Assembly: GCA_036583965.1 (NCBI GenBank)
Contig: JAZBQD010000027.1
Location: 19,953,001-20,017,000, forward strand
Length of the DNA stretch: 64,000 nt
DNA from: Prunella strophiata
Taxonomy: Eukaryota; Chordata; Aves; Passeriformes; Prunellidae
Reading direction: 5' to 3'
A program made the position numbers and the translations under genes. Shown piece by piece: positions 15,763 to 29,500 of this stretch. How positions within the stretch are numbered: position 1 is the stretch's first letter; the number at the start of each line of letters is the position of its first letter. The notes under the pieces were generated by a model. It had not been told where the DNA came from. It ran no database searches and saw only the letters and a list, made by a program, of their open reading frames with translations.

Positions 15763-16867
15763 AAAATTGGGCTTCATTCTACAGTCAGTGAAATATTGTA
15801 CTCCCTCTCTATAGGGTGGTTTATTCAGTATCCACTCACATGGTGTGTTTATGCATGTGTGTGCATGTGCACTGACAAATGTGTGCTCTAAAGAGGAAAA
15901 TCAAAACAGACATAGCTGAAGACAGAGTACAAGTACCTTATATTAACTTATTTTCATTCCTGAAGCTTGTTCAGACAGCCAGCAGTATATATTGTCCTCC
16001 AAGCACTTATGATTTATAGTGGGCTAGTAAGCTGTACAAATGAACTGTTGTTGAAGACTTTTAGTGTCACTGCATTTTTGCCTCTTCATTCAAATAATGA
16101 AAAATTTATTTTTGAAATCTTGGAGAAGGTCACAGATTAACAAAGAGAGACACCCACAGTATGGCCCCAAATATACTTTGAACAGAAGGACAGACCTTAT
16201 CTATTTGGTATTTGTTTCAATATTTATCTGGAAATATTACTTAAAAATTGAGAGAAATATCTTTGTTCAGTCTTTAAAATAAAAAAATTTAAAAATATTG
16301 ACAAGGCATGGAAATTATAAGAGGAGTAACTTAGAGGGATGCAGATAAAGGTCCATGATGATGTGCCTGGCATTAGCTGAGGAAGCAGACTGAAAACACC
16401 TCACCAGACATTAGAGGTTTGTAAGGGTTATTGAGGCTCCTTCTAAAATGCCCCTTGTAATGAACTGGAATCTTTTGACTGGGTGCATCAAAGTTAGCTT
16501 TGGATGAGGAATCCATGCCATCCCACAGTGGGAATCCACACAGAACCTGAGCACAGAGGGAAAAGGTCCCACGCTGTGGCTTCTCCCATAGAGCAGCTCC
16601 TGAGGAATGGCTTTCCTCTGGACATTCATTTTTACCACAGTCTTCTCTGAACTCTTGGTAGCTTTTAATCTTAAACATTTAGTTAAAGCAGTACACCAAT
16701 TTCACTTTTTAATCCTAGCAGTAAAAATAGGTGCATCTACAAGGCTGAGTTACAAATTTACCATCTCTGTTAGTGAAGTTCCCTTTGCCTCTCCCCAGTT
16801 TGTGCAGAGGCAAGTAAGTCATCAGCAATGCACTCACAGCACAGAAAGAATAGCAATATCTGTGGAT

Positions 16868-16970
16868 TTTTGTTTGCTTGTTTGGTTTTTTGTTTTTTTT
16901 TTTTTTTTTGGTGTGGTTTTTTTGTGTGTGTGTGTGTTTTTGTTTTGTTTGTTTGTTTGTTTGTTTTTTA
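16868..16970. repeat. T/G-rich simple repeat cluster
   Basis: Mixed TTTG, poly-T, (TG)n and (TTTG)n runs follow one another for about 100 bp. Confidence 0.9.
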
Positions 16971-19900
16971 ATTAAAGCTTATGACTTTGATAAAATGGAT
17001 TAAGTAGAGGAGCAAACAAAGGGGGAAAGGAGCCCATGGAATTTTAAAATATATTTTAAGGGAGTCTTCTGATCCTATTTCAACACTCATTCAATTAACT
17101 CTCCTAAAGTTGATATTGCTTTGCTGCAGTGTTATTACAGAATCCTATAAAGCCCAGCTGTGAACTTGATAAAGGAAAAGGAGCCTAAATTCTTCTACAA
17201 CTTGGACTGCCCACAGAGTTCTCCCTGAAGGGAATTCCATAATGAACAGAATACATCATAATCTAATACTTCCTAGGGCATTTGTTGTATTTCCACCTAC
17301 AAGTGTGGAGAAATTTGAATCTAAGGAAGTTTACTTAACTTCCCATTTCAGTGGACCTTTGAGAAAGGTTCCTAAAGGGGCTTTGTGAAACCTGGGTAGG
17401 CTGAGGGAATCAATACCAGAAAAGTCGGTTTTATCTTCCCCTCCTGCAATGGGAGGCTGCTATATAACTATAAAGAAGAGGAGAGGAAGAGAATGAATAC
17501 CAGGCTACCCAAATTCCTGTAGTCCTCACTACTTGTCTTAATTCCTTACAGTTCAGCTTTGAAAGACTTTTGATGTAAGAAATATTTTTTTGTTTTCAAC
17601 AAATAAATTGATTAATGTTAGGATTGTATTTAAGAAATAATATGATGGAAATTAGAGATCTCTATAGGTGTGTGCTGGGCTGCTCATGATGGGAGATGCC
17701 ATTAGTAATGTACAGTAATGTACTTTTGTCATTCTTTCAAGTGTATACTACTTGTTCTGTGAAGTAGCAAGAAATGTAGAATTTGTCATTTGGTAGACCA
17801 TCACCATATTCCTGCTAAAAAACGATGATATAAGAAGAATTCTATATTTTATTTTTTTTTTTGACAGTAATGCAACTTTCTTTGTAGTTTCATTATAATT
17901 ACATTTTATACTAGCTATTTTGAAAAGAAAGAGTCTCCAATACTTAACGAATTATGAGTCAATTTCTGCTGCTGTTGACAAAGAATGTTCAGTCAAAAGG
18001 TCCTTGGGCTTTTCTCATAATGTGAGACTGTTTCACATCTTAAATTGATTCAGAGATTGTTTATGTATTTCATTCCTGCAAAGGGATAAGAGGATTTTAG
18101 TCTGATGTTTTTTGCTTGGAACTGATGAAAATTTCTCTGTGGATCAGCTGCATCCTGCTAGTTCTTTCTAGGCCTAAAATCTATGTCAGGGTAAAACTCC
18201 AATGTACATCTTCTAACAGGTTTCCTTGGGGTACCAAGTGCTCAGAATTAACAAATACTTTTTATACCCTTCCATTCTTTCTATTTTTCTTTTATTTTTC
18301 TGAGGAGTTTGTCTTTTCAAGGCTTCCTATCTAATCCTGACCTATGGGATTGGAATTCAAATGTGAATGGGAACTAGTAAAAACAGCAAAAATACTCACT
18401 CTTGATGAAATACTGTCATTAAAAGCAAACCTACATTCCATAAAAACCTATGTACAGTAAAAAGGATGCCATTTTGCTCATGTAGGGTGTAACTTTTTCA
18501 TCATTAGTGTCGTGGTTAGCACTGTAGGAGGCATCTTTACATCCAGGGAGTTTTTTATACCTTTCAGAATTCATTCTCTGTCTCTATATGAATGGCCCTA
18601 TTTACTCCTCCAGGAGTGGGGAGAGCAGGGTGTGAGGTGGGGAAGAGAGGGCACATTTCAGGGCTGAGCAGCAAACACCCAGCCCTGGTGCTTTGAGGTT
18701 CCCTCTGGGTCAGGTTTCATGTGGCTATTTTGGTTTGCTTTACAGGTAGTGGGTACTACAAATTTAGCCCATCTCCAGTGGCTGGCACTCAAAAGTGAGA
18801 ATAGCTGCCTTTGGGTAGCCCAGTGAAGGAAAATATTCATTTTTGTGCTAACAGACAGGCATTGTGTGTCTCACCAAGAACACTAACCTAAAGCACATTC
18901 TGCCAAAGTTACAACTGATAGCATTGATTATATTTGTCTTGCTCTTCCTCGTTGAAATTCCTATAAAACCTTGAACATAGCCTGTTTAAAACTATTTTTT
19001 CTTTCTCTTAAGGAAAAAAAAATCACCCAAATAAAACCCACACATCCTTTTCTGTTATTTTGTAGGAAGGAAAAGAAAACCTGATTGCAGGAATTCTGAG
19101 GATTTAATTTTCCAATTGATGAAGCTTACATGTAAGCAATGTAGCCAGATATATAATCAATTTCACATGTCTGAAGTAGTGGAAACTTGTGAAAATTATA
19201 AAAATAGAGAGATAAATAGATTCCTTTAAGCAAAGACCAGGATAATCTTTCTGGTCAGTTTTACCTCTAAGAATGTGCCATTTAGATTTTAGCTGCTAAT
19301 CAGGAAGGTATATCACAGAATTATTTGGTTTGTTTTTTTTTTTTTTTTTTAAACACCCCCTGATGTTTATTTTCCCTGAAAAGAGTAGGCTACAGTGAAC
19401 CTTCTATTTATATTTCATCAGTTTCTGGACCTCTGTTTGTTCTAATAAAAAGCATAGCACTGCCAACTCAAACAGCAATGTGGTGAAACAGAGTTCCAGC
19501 AAACAAGAAAAAACAACTTCCACACGTACAAATAAAGGGACTGAATGGGACCAATGATAACCCAAATACCAAGGTGGTTCTCCTGGTTTTTTCAAAGTCA
19601 CCAGCCATCAACAGTTCAAACTCTGTACTGAAAGGGAGACTTGCAGAAAAACTGAAATGGAACTTCCAGGTGTGACAATGATGGAGAGTTCTTGAGGACT
19701 TCTTGTGGTAAAGCAAGACCAAGGTTGCCAAAAGAGCAATTATTCCAGTAATTCTAAAGTCCTTTGTGTTATCTAGTACTGTAGTTATTAAATCCAATTC
19801 TAAAAAAATTTAAAAATAATTTAGAAACAGTATTCCAACAACATTCTTTGCCTCCCACACCTTTGCAACTGTTTCCAGCCTTTTCAGTAGGACTTGCCCC

Positions 19901-22534
19901 AGGAGAGCTGCCCACCAGCTTGTCCTTCCTGGTGCCAAAAAGCTCTGCTTCACTGCCATGTGGGTGGAGTGTCTGTGGAAAACAATCTTCCCCCTGCAGG
20001 AAACAGCATCAGCCTTTGTGAGGGTGGCATGGCCAACCCACTTTCTTTGGAAAGCACCCCCAAGCACAGCACAAGTCCTGTGAGCACATGCCAGAGCCCC
20101 CTTGCTCTCTGTTCACCCCAGAAGCAATTCCCCGGCAGCCTCCCCTCCCCTGACTGGTCCCTGCCTCCTGTGAGTGCTGCTGCTCAGCCTGATGATCTGC
20201 AGGCACTGCCAGGAGTGCCAAGGAAACCTGGAGTGTGACTTTCAGCTTCTGCATGTCCAGGAGAATAAGCAGGGAGCTTGATATGTTTTTTCATTAATTC
20301 TAGAGTATGGTGGGAAGAGCTTAAGGAAAACAAGACCAAATGTAATAATTGTACAGGTATTTAGCAACAGTAACATAAACACCACTGATGGCATTGCTGG
20401 TATCTTCACAGCAGCAAAACCAGCTGCTGAGGTCTTGCAGCATAGGCCTGGCAACATTCTAACCTGAATTGTCAGGCCTGAGGTAGGACAGTAGTGTCCC
20501 ATGATCCCACATTTACTGAAAAGGACAGAGAAGTGTATTCTTTGTGTAGCAATGAGCACCAAGGAACATCTCTGACCTAGTGGTTTCACCTAAAAGAATT
20601 TAAAAAACCATCTGCATATATGCAGTGAGTGAAGAGGAAATGAAGGATGGAAAGAGTAAGTTATGCACCTTTTGCTTGCCTTCAGAAAGCCCTCTCAAAG
20701 GTTACAGTCCACTTTGGCTTCAGCATTTCAGTGAAATGCATATAAACAGTTAGGTTGTAAAACCAAGATGGACTTAAAATGAAAAAATGTTCTCCACATG
20801 TCACATATGAAATTAACCCCAGTTCCTCTTGATTACACATGATAAAGGTTTCTCATCTTAGTCACATGAACCATTTCCCATCGTCTCTGTAAATATTTCC
20901 TGATTGACATACATACCAACTTCACTTTTTCATAAGAAGAAGAGAATTATTCTCTTAATGACATTGACTGGAAAACCAAAAAGGCAGACCTTCATTTCTC
21001 CAAGAGCAGACTTTAAATTCAAGATGGAAATGCAAGTTGACCTGCAAGAATCTGTTCCCCAGCAGTAAGCTACATTTTTTTAATAGGAGAAAAGCAGGGG
21101 AGCACTTCATTATGGTACAAAGACAAGAAGTGAAGTAAGCACTGAAGGAGGCTTCCCCTTGTAATACTAGGAAAGAGCAACTTCAAAATCAACTTTGAAT
21201 AAAATCATTGCAGCTTTCCCCTGCCTGGATGAGTTAGGTCAGAGGCCTAACTCATGTATGAAATATTGGTCTCTTACCAGTCAGTCATTATTTAGCTTGT
21301 CTCAAGCATGTATATTGCCCCCTTGCTGGTACTTTTGCATATCAAATGACCTGGTTAATTCCCTCAGATGTGCTCTCAGAAAGTAGTTCAAATTTGAACT
21401 CAATTATCCTTCAAGTTCTTCTATAGAAAGTTCAATAAGCATAATATTCCCTATAACATGCTGGAGGCAGAGTGCGAAAGTTCTCAGAATCTGAGAGGCA
21501 AAATACTTCTCAATATAACAACTGCCATATGAAAGTGAATTGGGATTTTTTTTTTGGTTGTTGGTTTTTTTTTAACTACGTAAAGAAAATAATCCCCTAG
21601 AACGTGAACTGGTGACACATTCTAGCTTAAGAATTTGGAATATTTACCAAATCATCTGGGAGGCTTCTGTAGCTGTCTTCACAGAACTGAGAGCCCTTGT
21701 GTCCCTTCAGAATACTGTATTTGGATGTTTGGAGTATGGGGGATCTGCAAATCCAACCTTTTGATGTTCTGAGTTCACTGTGTTATCAGTGCACTGGCAG
21801 CACTCATAACATCCCATTCTGAATGTTCTCCAGTGAATTTGATCTTGTTTAACAAATCAGCTGGAGTGACTGTGATGTGCTTCCTGGAATGAGGTCACTA
21901 CAGGACCTTTCAAAGGCTGGATTCATGTATGCCTTATGAGTGCTCTCCATACCCAATACCTCATCCCACAATAGCTGCCTTTAACTTGCTCTTTCTCAAA
22001 GTCAAGCTCTGGTTAAGAAGCATGAAAACCACTGTCCCAAAGCACTGTGACACTGCTTGGAGACCTGTTCCCTGAGCTCTGTGGGCTGAGTGGCCCATCC
22101 CTGAAAAAAACTGAGAGAGAAGTTGTGGCATGAGGTGAAAGACAAATGGATTAATGCTTCATGGGGGTCTCCTGAGATGTGGGTCTAGGTTGCCTTTTCT
22201 GCCACTAACCAATTTTGCCAGGGCTTCCATGATAGACTCTGTCTTCACTTTTTAAAATGCTCACAGGCTCCTTGTGGATGGGATCAAATGACTGCCCCGT
22301 TCCCTTCACCTGTGAAATTTCAGAGATGACTTGAAAAGGGCCATTGTTTCCCAGGAATGCCAGGCCTAGTCCAGGAAAGAAAATCTTCATTTCAGCAGGA
22401 ATTTGGAGTCTGCTTGAGAAGGCCATGCAGTTAGTGGGTGAAAGCTATGGCACATTCATTAAACCTCTGAACATTTATAGTGGCTGGGCCTCGCCCTTTC
22501 TGGGTTCTTTTGCTTCCCCTGCCGAGTGGGTGGG

Positions 22535-22683
22535 AAGGAGGAGAAAAGGAGAAGGAGAAAAGGAGAAAGAAGGAGAAGGAGAAGGAAAGGAGAAGGAGAA
22601 GGAGAAGGAGAAGGAGAAGGAGAAGGAGAAGGAGAAGGAGAAGGAGAAGGAGAAGGAGAAGGAGAAGGAGAAGGAGAAGGAGG
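22535..22683. repeat. (GGAGAA)n polypurine microsatellite
   Basis: A run of purines from about 22,535 is impure at first and then a near-perfect GGAGAA hexamer repeat from about 22,590 to 22,683. Pure purine-pyrimidine mirror tracts of this length can form triplex DNA. The alternating Glu/Lys, Glu/Gly and poly-Arg frames here are artefacts. Confidence 0.97.
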
Positions 22684-24610
22684 CAGGTTTCACTACTGCA
22701 CCACTGGGTTTGAGCTGGGATCAGCCTCCACACACAGGGTTCTCTGTTCTAAGCCTTTGGAGCACTCGTGTGCTTTCATGTGAGTGAGGCTGTGTTTAGT
22801 GAGCATTTTGAAAAACATTTCTAGATTATTCTAGTGGAGTACAAAGAACAATTACAGTGAATGTGTTCAGCTTCAGACAGATGATGCCTGCTTCAACAAA
22901 TTCAAAGCCACTTCTAGGGTGAAAACTGGGAATAGAAGCTATAAGAATACTTTGGTGTTTTTTAAACCATTTGAAACATGAGCACACAGGCAACAAAATA
23001 TACTGGAACTAACCCACAATTTTGTTATCTAAATTTAATATCTTGTTAAATTTCTGGGATGTTTTTTGCAGAATGAGTTGAGAATGTTGTCAGGATGGAC
23101 TGATAATGGTAATAATCCTTATTAGGAGTATTTGAGTTACTGTCATGAAATCTTTATTGCATTGCACAGTAGATGCAGAACACAAATGTGAAACACAAAG
23201 TGATAATGAATAATATTATTAAATTTGTAACCAGATGGGTAAGGGGAAGATGGGAAAAGTCTTCAAAGGGTTTTTCAACCTGTTTTTCAAAGGAAGGAAG
23301 AATCTGACCTGAATATGAACTGATGATAATAAGTACTGTGCTTAGTGAGCTGAAGCACTGGAAAATTTAGTTTTTGTACCAATACATTTTTTCTGTTTTG
23401 GTTTCAGACCTCATTTAATCTCCAAATGGTAACACTATTGACATTAAATACTCAGAATATAATAAACTGACTGTGACTGCTTTCTGAAAGTATGGTCCAG
23501 AATGTAATAATAGAGCTAATAAATAATTTATCTTAGAAAGCTCACAAATATAATTTATGACAACTTGGATTTTATTTCTTTTCTTTTTCAAGAGGTTCCC
23601 TGTGATCTAACTAAAAAAAAAAAAAAAAAAGAAGTTGTAGCACTATGTGTCCTTAGACCCTGGTATAGATGGCACACAAAAGGAAGCTTGTCCTTTTGGG
23701 ACCTGGCTCTGAATCAATTACAGACGACAGAGAAATACTCTTTTGTGGCTGCTAAAGTTCAGGAATGAAATCTGGCAGGCTTAGCCAATTCCCTAATGCA
23801 GCATCCACATTACCAACATCAAATTGGCAGCTTTTGCCTGTCCCAATGGGGACAGGGTAATGAATAGATTTAGTTAAGGTGTCCTGACTCATCTACAAAA
23901 TGGCTGGTATGTGCACCAAGGCTCTCCTGTATAACTTCCAAAAAAGTGTCATTCAAAGAAAAATGAAGTTAAGAAGGTTTGCTGGCTAGCAGTGCTATAG
24001 CACAGGGCTGAGCTTCAGTCTGCTCCCACTGCCCCAGAAAAAGCTACTGTTCATTTTCCTTAGGCACTGGAAGGAAAGTACATTTCTCATAATCTATGAT
24101 TTTTCACTATGTTGTCAAGGAAGATAATTTCTTTATGATCTTCACACTTTCCTTTCTTATTTTTTTCTTTTCCAGCTGTCACTTCAAAATAATTTACACC
24201 ATGTCAAAAAACTGCTTGGCCTAATGGTAATTTTAGGTGATATTCCTTGGAATAAGACACTGTCATTCTTAAATCCCCAGGCAGTGTACTTATGAATTTC
24301 CAGAGTGTGATACAAACATAATTTTCCTGTGAATCTCTTCCCCCTGACTGTGCAGTGAAGATTGACAAGGGATTCAAAAGTAACTGTATTAGAAAGCCCA
24401 ATGAAATCCAGCTTCTACAGCTGGGATTCTTTCCACAAGTATCTTTAAATATCTACTAATTATTTTTTTTGTTTTAATAGAGACCATTCTTAAAATTTCT
24501 TTACATTTATTTCTAATGCAAATACAAAGAAATGGGAAAAATTGCCTTTAATTGCCTTTAATTTTTTCTATTCTCACTCATGTCCCCAGAATCCATGCCA
24601 GTGCTCAGGG

Positions 24611-24673
24611 AAAAAAAAAAAAAAAAAAAACAACAAAAAACCCAAGGGAAAAAAAAAACCAAAACACCAACAA
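24611..24673. repeat. A-rich low-complexity stretch
   Basis: A 20-base A run followed by caacaaaaaaccc and further A runs. Confidence 0.85.
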
Positions 24674-25639
24674 AGTAATAAAACAAGGGTGTAAAAATTT
24701 TGTCTCCTTATACACACTCTAATGTTTAACCTTCCCTTTTCCTTCATTCAGAGAAATGAAAGAGAATAAAATAACCTAGGTTAAGTTCAAGTTCCCTTGT
24801 TTATTTTAGTTGCTTCTGCAAAGCTGCAAAGACTAGTAACATTCAAAGACTCATAAGGCACAGGTGATCCAGTGCAATGGAAAGATAATAAAAAAGCAGA
24901 GTCATTGGAGTCATTGGAGTGATCTTTTGGACTGTTTCTCTCAATATGAAATGGAACTCTGAGTTCTTGAAGGACTTGTATTAGCAATTCTCATAATCAA
25001 ACTATTGTAGATGAGGTTCTACTTCACTGCACAGAATTGTATTGGACTGGGGTCTGATGTGTTAGGAACTGAGCCATGTGCATAATTATAAATATGTATA
25101 TATGGATGCACAGTCTCCATAGGATTTCTTTGTTGCTTTCGGTACTTTCAGATTAATAATTGATTTGCTGCCATGCAGAAGTCCCCCAAGGAATTACATT
25201 AGAGAATCATTTTAAATATTTGCAGAACCTCCCAAGCAGAAGACGTTATGAATGTTAAATGCAGAGAGAGATATCATCCATTTTTCACCCTGGCTGTGAT
25301 AAGCAATATGGAAAAAAAAAAAAGAGAAAGAAAAAAGTCTCAATAACAAAATCCACATTGAAAAGTTAGGCACTTTGAACTTTCCCATCACCTTACCAGT
25401 GTTTCCCCACAGGCTGTCTAAAAGACAACTCAGCAATGTCTGAATGGGGCTGCACACAATGGCTCCTTCACAAGTAGGTCTTTAATTGATTACGGCTGTG
25501 TTTATAGAAGCAGAAGAGAATTTACTCAAAATGACAGATTGCCTTTAGTGTTAAAATAGTTTAGTAATGTTAATGGTAAAGGAGGTCCCCGCCACCTCCT
25601 CTTCAGCTGCATGAAGCCCTAAAGATGAGCTCTTTGTTG

Positions 25640-26250
25640 CTGCAGCCCCCAGTCGCTGTTTGCTCTCCCTCCTCCCCTCCCCGCTGCTTCCGTGCTTCCA
25701 GCGCGGGATGCTCCTGGCTCCAGGGCCGCGTTCACACCGAGGGCAGCAGCTGCGGAGCTTAGAGCCTGCAAAACTGCAGATTCCATCGGAAATATGATAA
25801 ACTAGAAGAATACCCAGCACGAACCTCCGGGAGCGCGTCCCAGCACCCTGCCTGTGTCCCCGTGCTCGGACACCCCGGCCAGCGCTTGAGAGTCCGGCCG
25901 CAGGGCCAGCGCGCCCCGGGCGCTGCAGCAAGCAGCTTTTCCCCATTTGTATTCGAACACCCGCAGGGACGAGGTCCCGGTGCGGCGGCTGGACGTGCTG
26001 GCTGTGCTGGAAGCGCTGGCTGTGCTGGAAGCGCTGGCTGTGCTGGAAGCGCCGCGGGCCCCCGCCCCCTCCCGCGGGGCGCGGGGGCGGCATCTGCCGG
26101 CCAACACTGACCCCTGGCGGCCGGGAGTGCCGCGCGCGCTCCCGCCGGGAACGCCGGCCGAGCCGGGCTGACGCGGGGCTCAGCGTCAGAACGGGGCAGC
26201 TTTCAGAGTTACGAAGTACTTCACAGCCTAATCGCACTTGCCAAACCCGG
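25640..26250. promoter_or_regulatory. Orphan CpG island in the gene desert
   Basis: This block is strongly GC- and CpG-rich in otherwise AT-rich DNA. It contains three copies of an 18-bp unit (gctggctgtgctggaagc) at about 25,996-26,052. A 228-codon minus-strand frame crosses it, but its composition is Arg/Gly/Pro/Ser-rich and matches nothing I know. A promoter for an unannotated non-coding RNA is the simplest reading. No clear exon or splice pattern is visible. Confidence 0.55.
25996..26052. repeat. Three 18-bp tandem units inside the orphan CpG island
   Basis: The unit gctggctgtgctggaagc occurs three times in a row, perfect or nearly so. The unit is a multiple of three and keeps frames open on both strands. 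Confidence 0.85.
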
Positions 26251-26471
26251 AGGCAAATGGCATCTTTGATTTTTAAACTTTTTAAACTATCCCCCGCCCC
26301 GGTATTTTAAAATCCCCATAAACAAGGAGTTAATTGCGGGACTAATTTGGTTGACAATGATGAGCCATGGAGTTCACACACCTGGTTTCTTCCTTCTCCA
26401 TAAAGGAAAGATAATGATTTAAAAGTCTTCTCTTTGGTTCAGCTGAATCAGTTGAAGCTTGAAGTAAGCAG

Positions 26472-26506
<35 letters not shown>
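26472..26506. repeat. Poly-A tract, 35 bases
   Basis: An uninterrupted A run followed by ccaaacaaacaaaaaaaacc, about 220 bp after the orphan CpG island. Confidence 0.97.
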
Positions 26507-26508
<2 letters not shown>

Positions 26509-29500
26509 AAACAAACAAAAAAAACCCTCGAACATTAGAAATGATGCTGCATAGTTAACTCTGCATGTGGAAGGTGATGTTAATGTCATCAGACACTATA
26601 TTTGATTTGATATCAAAGATACTTAAAATGGATTCTTTCTTTCACCTGTATGACTTCTAGAATCAGGAGAGAGCTATCATAAGTAAATGATGGCATTTCA
26701 AACAGACATTAATAAATCAGGTGAATATGATCAATAGCAAAATACCCTGAAGAAAACTCGGGGTTTAATATCCCTGCCAAATACCTTCTAATCTCTGACT
26801 GTGCTGAATGCCTCTTGATTGGAAAACACGTTGTTGTGATGCTTTTGAGTGAATTTTTCTTTCCCAGATTTGAGGCTTGACTTACCACTGAATGACTCAT
26901 CATGCTGCCTGCTTCTGTCATCATGCTGAAATATGCTGCTGAAACAACAACCTTTTAGGGAATAGTAATATCTGCACTGTAAGAACAGGAAGAAAGAACC
27001 CATTCCCATGGGTAGTTTGGGCAGATATCAACAATGACTTTTGCTAGGACAACCTGCCCTAATGAGATCAAGCCTCCCATGAGCTGCCAACCTCAGTGCA
27101 TGAGGACACAAACAGTGAAGTAGATGTTGTTAGTGACATGATAAATAATTCATAAACAATACCCTTAGTTTTCATATCCTAGACTCCTTCAGCTCCTTTT
27201 ATATCCAGAGGAGAAGAAGGTCACTCAGAGAGGTCAAAGGAGGCAGTATTGTTTACTAAGCTTATGGTAAGGCTGTAAAACTGGCACATGAACATAAATT
27301 TCAGTTCACTTCTCAATGATACCATTACTGCACTGCAAGAGCAACATGTGCCTACAGCACCTTCCACCTCTGTAAGTGCAGTGCCAGGAAAGCCAAGAGG
27401 AACAGTCTTTGTTCACCCTGAATTCACATGACTCTTCCAAGTCTGCTGAAAAATAGAATCTTAATTTTGTCTTTTCTCCTCCATTATCACTGTCCTTGCA
27501 TATTCTTTCTGAAGACTCAAAACAGAATGGAACTGCTTAGATGAACCCAAAATACTGAAAATATGTCCTTTTGAAAAAAAAAAAAAAAAAAAAAAAAGAA
27601 ACAAAACCAAAACTGAAACATTTCTAATTTGCAGTTTTGGAAAATACAGATCACCTGAGGCTGGTAAAAACACACACATATTCGATAGATATGAGAAGGC
27701 CAAAAGCAAACATTAACAATATTCCTACTACAATCTCATACAGAATACATATTTATGCAAGAAATTTGTGACAGAAACAATATATCTTGTGCAAACTCAC
27801 AGAGCTATAAATACATTCTCTTTCTTTAAGCCACAGGAAATGTCAGAGTTGTCAGTTCCCAGTGCAAAGACATTCAGAAATTCAAAAATAACTATATGTA
27901 ATATTTGCTCTTGCAGATGTACATCCCATTCAGGAGTCAACTCAAGAAAAGTAGGATTAATCCTCCAGTCATCTGTACAGTCTTTCCTGGTAGACTGGAA
28001 AAACCAGTGAATGAAACCTCAAGGTGAGTTCATGAGTGTGATCCTGAGTGTATGAGTTAGTGGGGCTCCCTTAACATGAGTTTGGACTAATGATGAATTA
28101 TTCCAGCTGTTTCTGTCTCTGAAGAAATGAAGTTGCCTTTGCTATATATCTGCTTACAATCCCTGTAGTTAACAATTCCCCTAGAAGGGGAATCTGGCCT
28201 TTGATTTTTAAATATGGGAAAGGCTAATAAATCCCTTGTGTCTAACATATAATTAACCTATGGGACTGCCTGGCACAGGTTACTATTCTGACAGATGCAA
28301 AAGCAGATTAAAAATCACACTCCACAGGAACAACACTTGCAGCAGCTAGGACAAAACTTATAATAAGATTTGTCAATCCTGAGGCTTTGAGGAATATATT
28401 TCTTCCCTTGCACAGAGACAGGAGTGTTTATTACAGCATTATATAATCTATTGCTTGCAACTTTTCCTTCAAAACCTGTCATTAGCAGGGAGCAAAGTGG
28501 TGAACAAGATGGAACAATTAGTCTCCTCTTGTTTGACATTTCTTGCACTCTTTGGCCATTGGAAAAATATGTAAATGGAGTCAAGGAAGCATTGAGGAAT
28601 TGCCTGAGGCCTGTTTTAAAATGCAATGGAACTCTTATGAGTGTTTTAAATTATTACTTCTTTTTGATTGATAATTAATAAATGTATTAGTGGAAATGAG
28701 GCATAAATCGATCTTGGTAATCATGGAAAATACAAACAATTTCATTACTCTGCTCCTTAAACAAGAGATAAAACTTTTCCTTTGATTTCATAACATTATT
28801 ACTGAAGCTGCAGTCCCAAAGGCAGAGTGACATCCTGAGCACAGAGCAGGCTGTGGGTTTGCCCTTTGGACATGTGGAAACACAGGGGGTGGCTGTGCAC
28901 CTCTTCAGCCACCTAAATAGAAACAACAGACCTCTCCTCAAGCAGAGGAAATGCCCCAAAGATGGGGAGAAAACAAAGAGAAGTAAGTGGTTTTAAAAAG
29001 CTCAAAGATCATTCTGAAGCAAAAATACAGAGAATGTAATACACTGGTTGTATAGAGTGGACTATTAGTGTTAAATAAGCAGTGAAATCTTACAGAACTC
29101 TTCAGCTACAATAACTCACATTTGCTTCTACGACTATGTCTTAGTTGTCTGATGAAGATGTCAACTCAGAGAATATCTAAAATAAAGAGGCTGTATTGTA
29201 TTCACACTTCCTAAGTGATACATGTTGTGGAGTGTGAGCTGCTTCATAATAAATGGATAGTTTTGTGAAGAGAACTTTAAAAAATGTCATTGTTTTAATG
29301 AGGTGCTGGTGCCCTCCCTGCCCAGATTAAATCCTGTCAGGATGGAGCAGTGCTGAGGCCCTTGCTGTTGTTCAACCCAAATTGAGCATGAAGAGAACTA
29401 CAGAAACAAGAATTTCCTTGCTCCCACTCCTGATGCAGGCAGTAACACGGGTATGCATTAAATGAGTATAATGTGTGGCAATCCTTTAGAGCTGCTGTGC

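Larger units (their letters stand above)
1..25550. other. Gene desert, left part
   Basis: AT-rich sequence with many stops in all frames and no open frame above about 150 codons outside simple repeats. I recognise no exon, RNA gene or complete mobile element. Somewhat GC-richer patches lie near 2,460-2,800, 9,400-9,880 and 19,870-20,240, but their frames show no known protein. Scattered poly-A/T runs are the only other features I can name. Confidence 0.6.

Noticed and set aside
22344..22787. Glu/Lys-rich, Gly/Glu-rich and poly-Arg open frames
   Set aside because: All are frames of the GGAGAA microsatellite.
25551..26237. 228-codon minus-strand frame over the CpG island
   Set aside because: Its composition is that of GC-rich DNA, it includes the triplicated 18-bp unit, and no domain or signal is visible. 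I keep the island as a possible promoter only.
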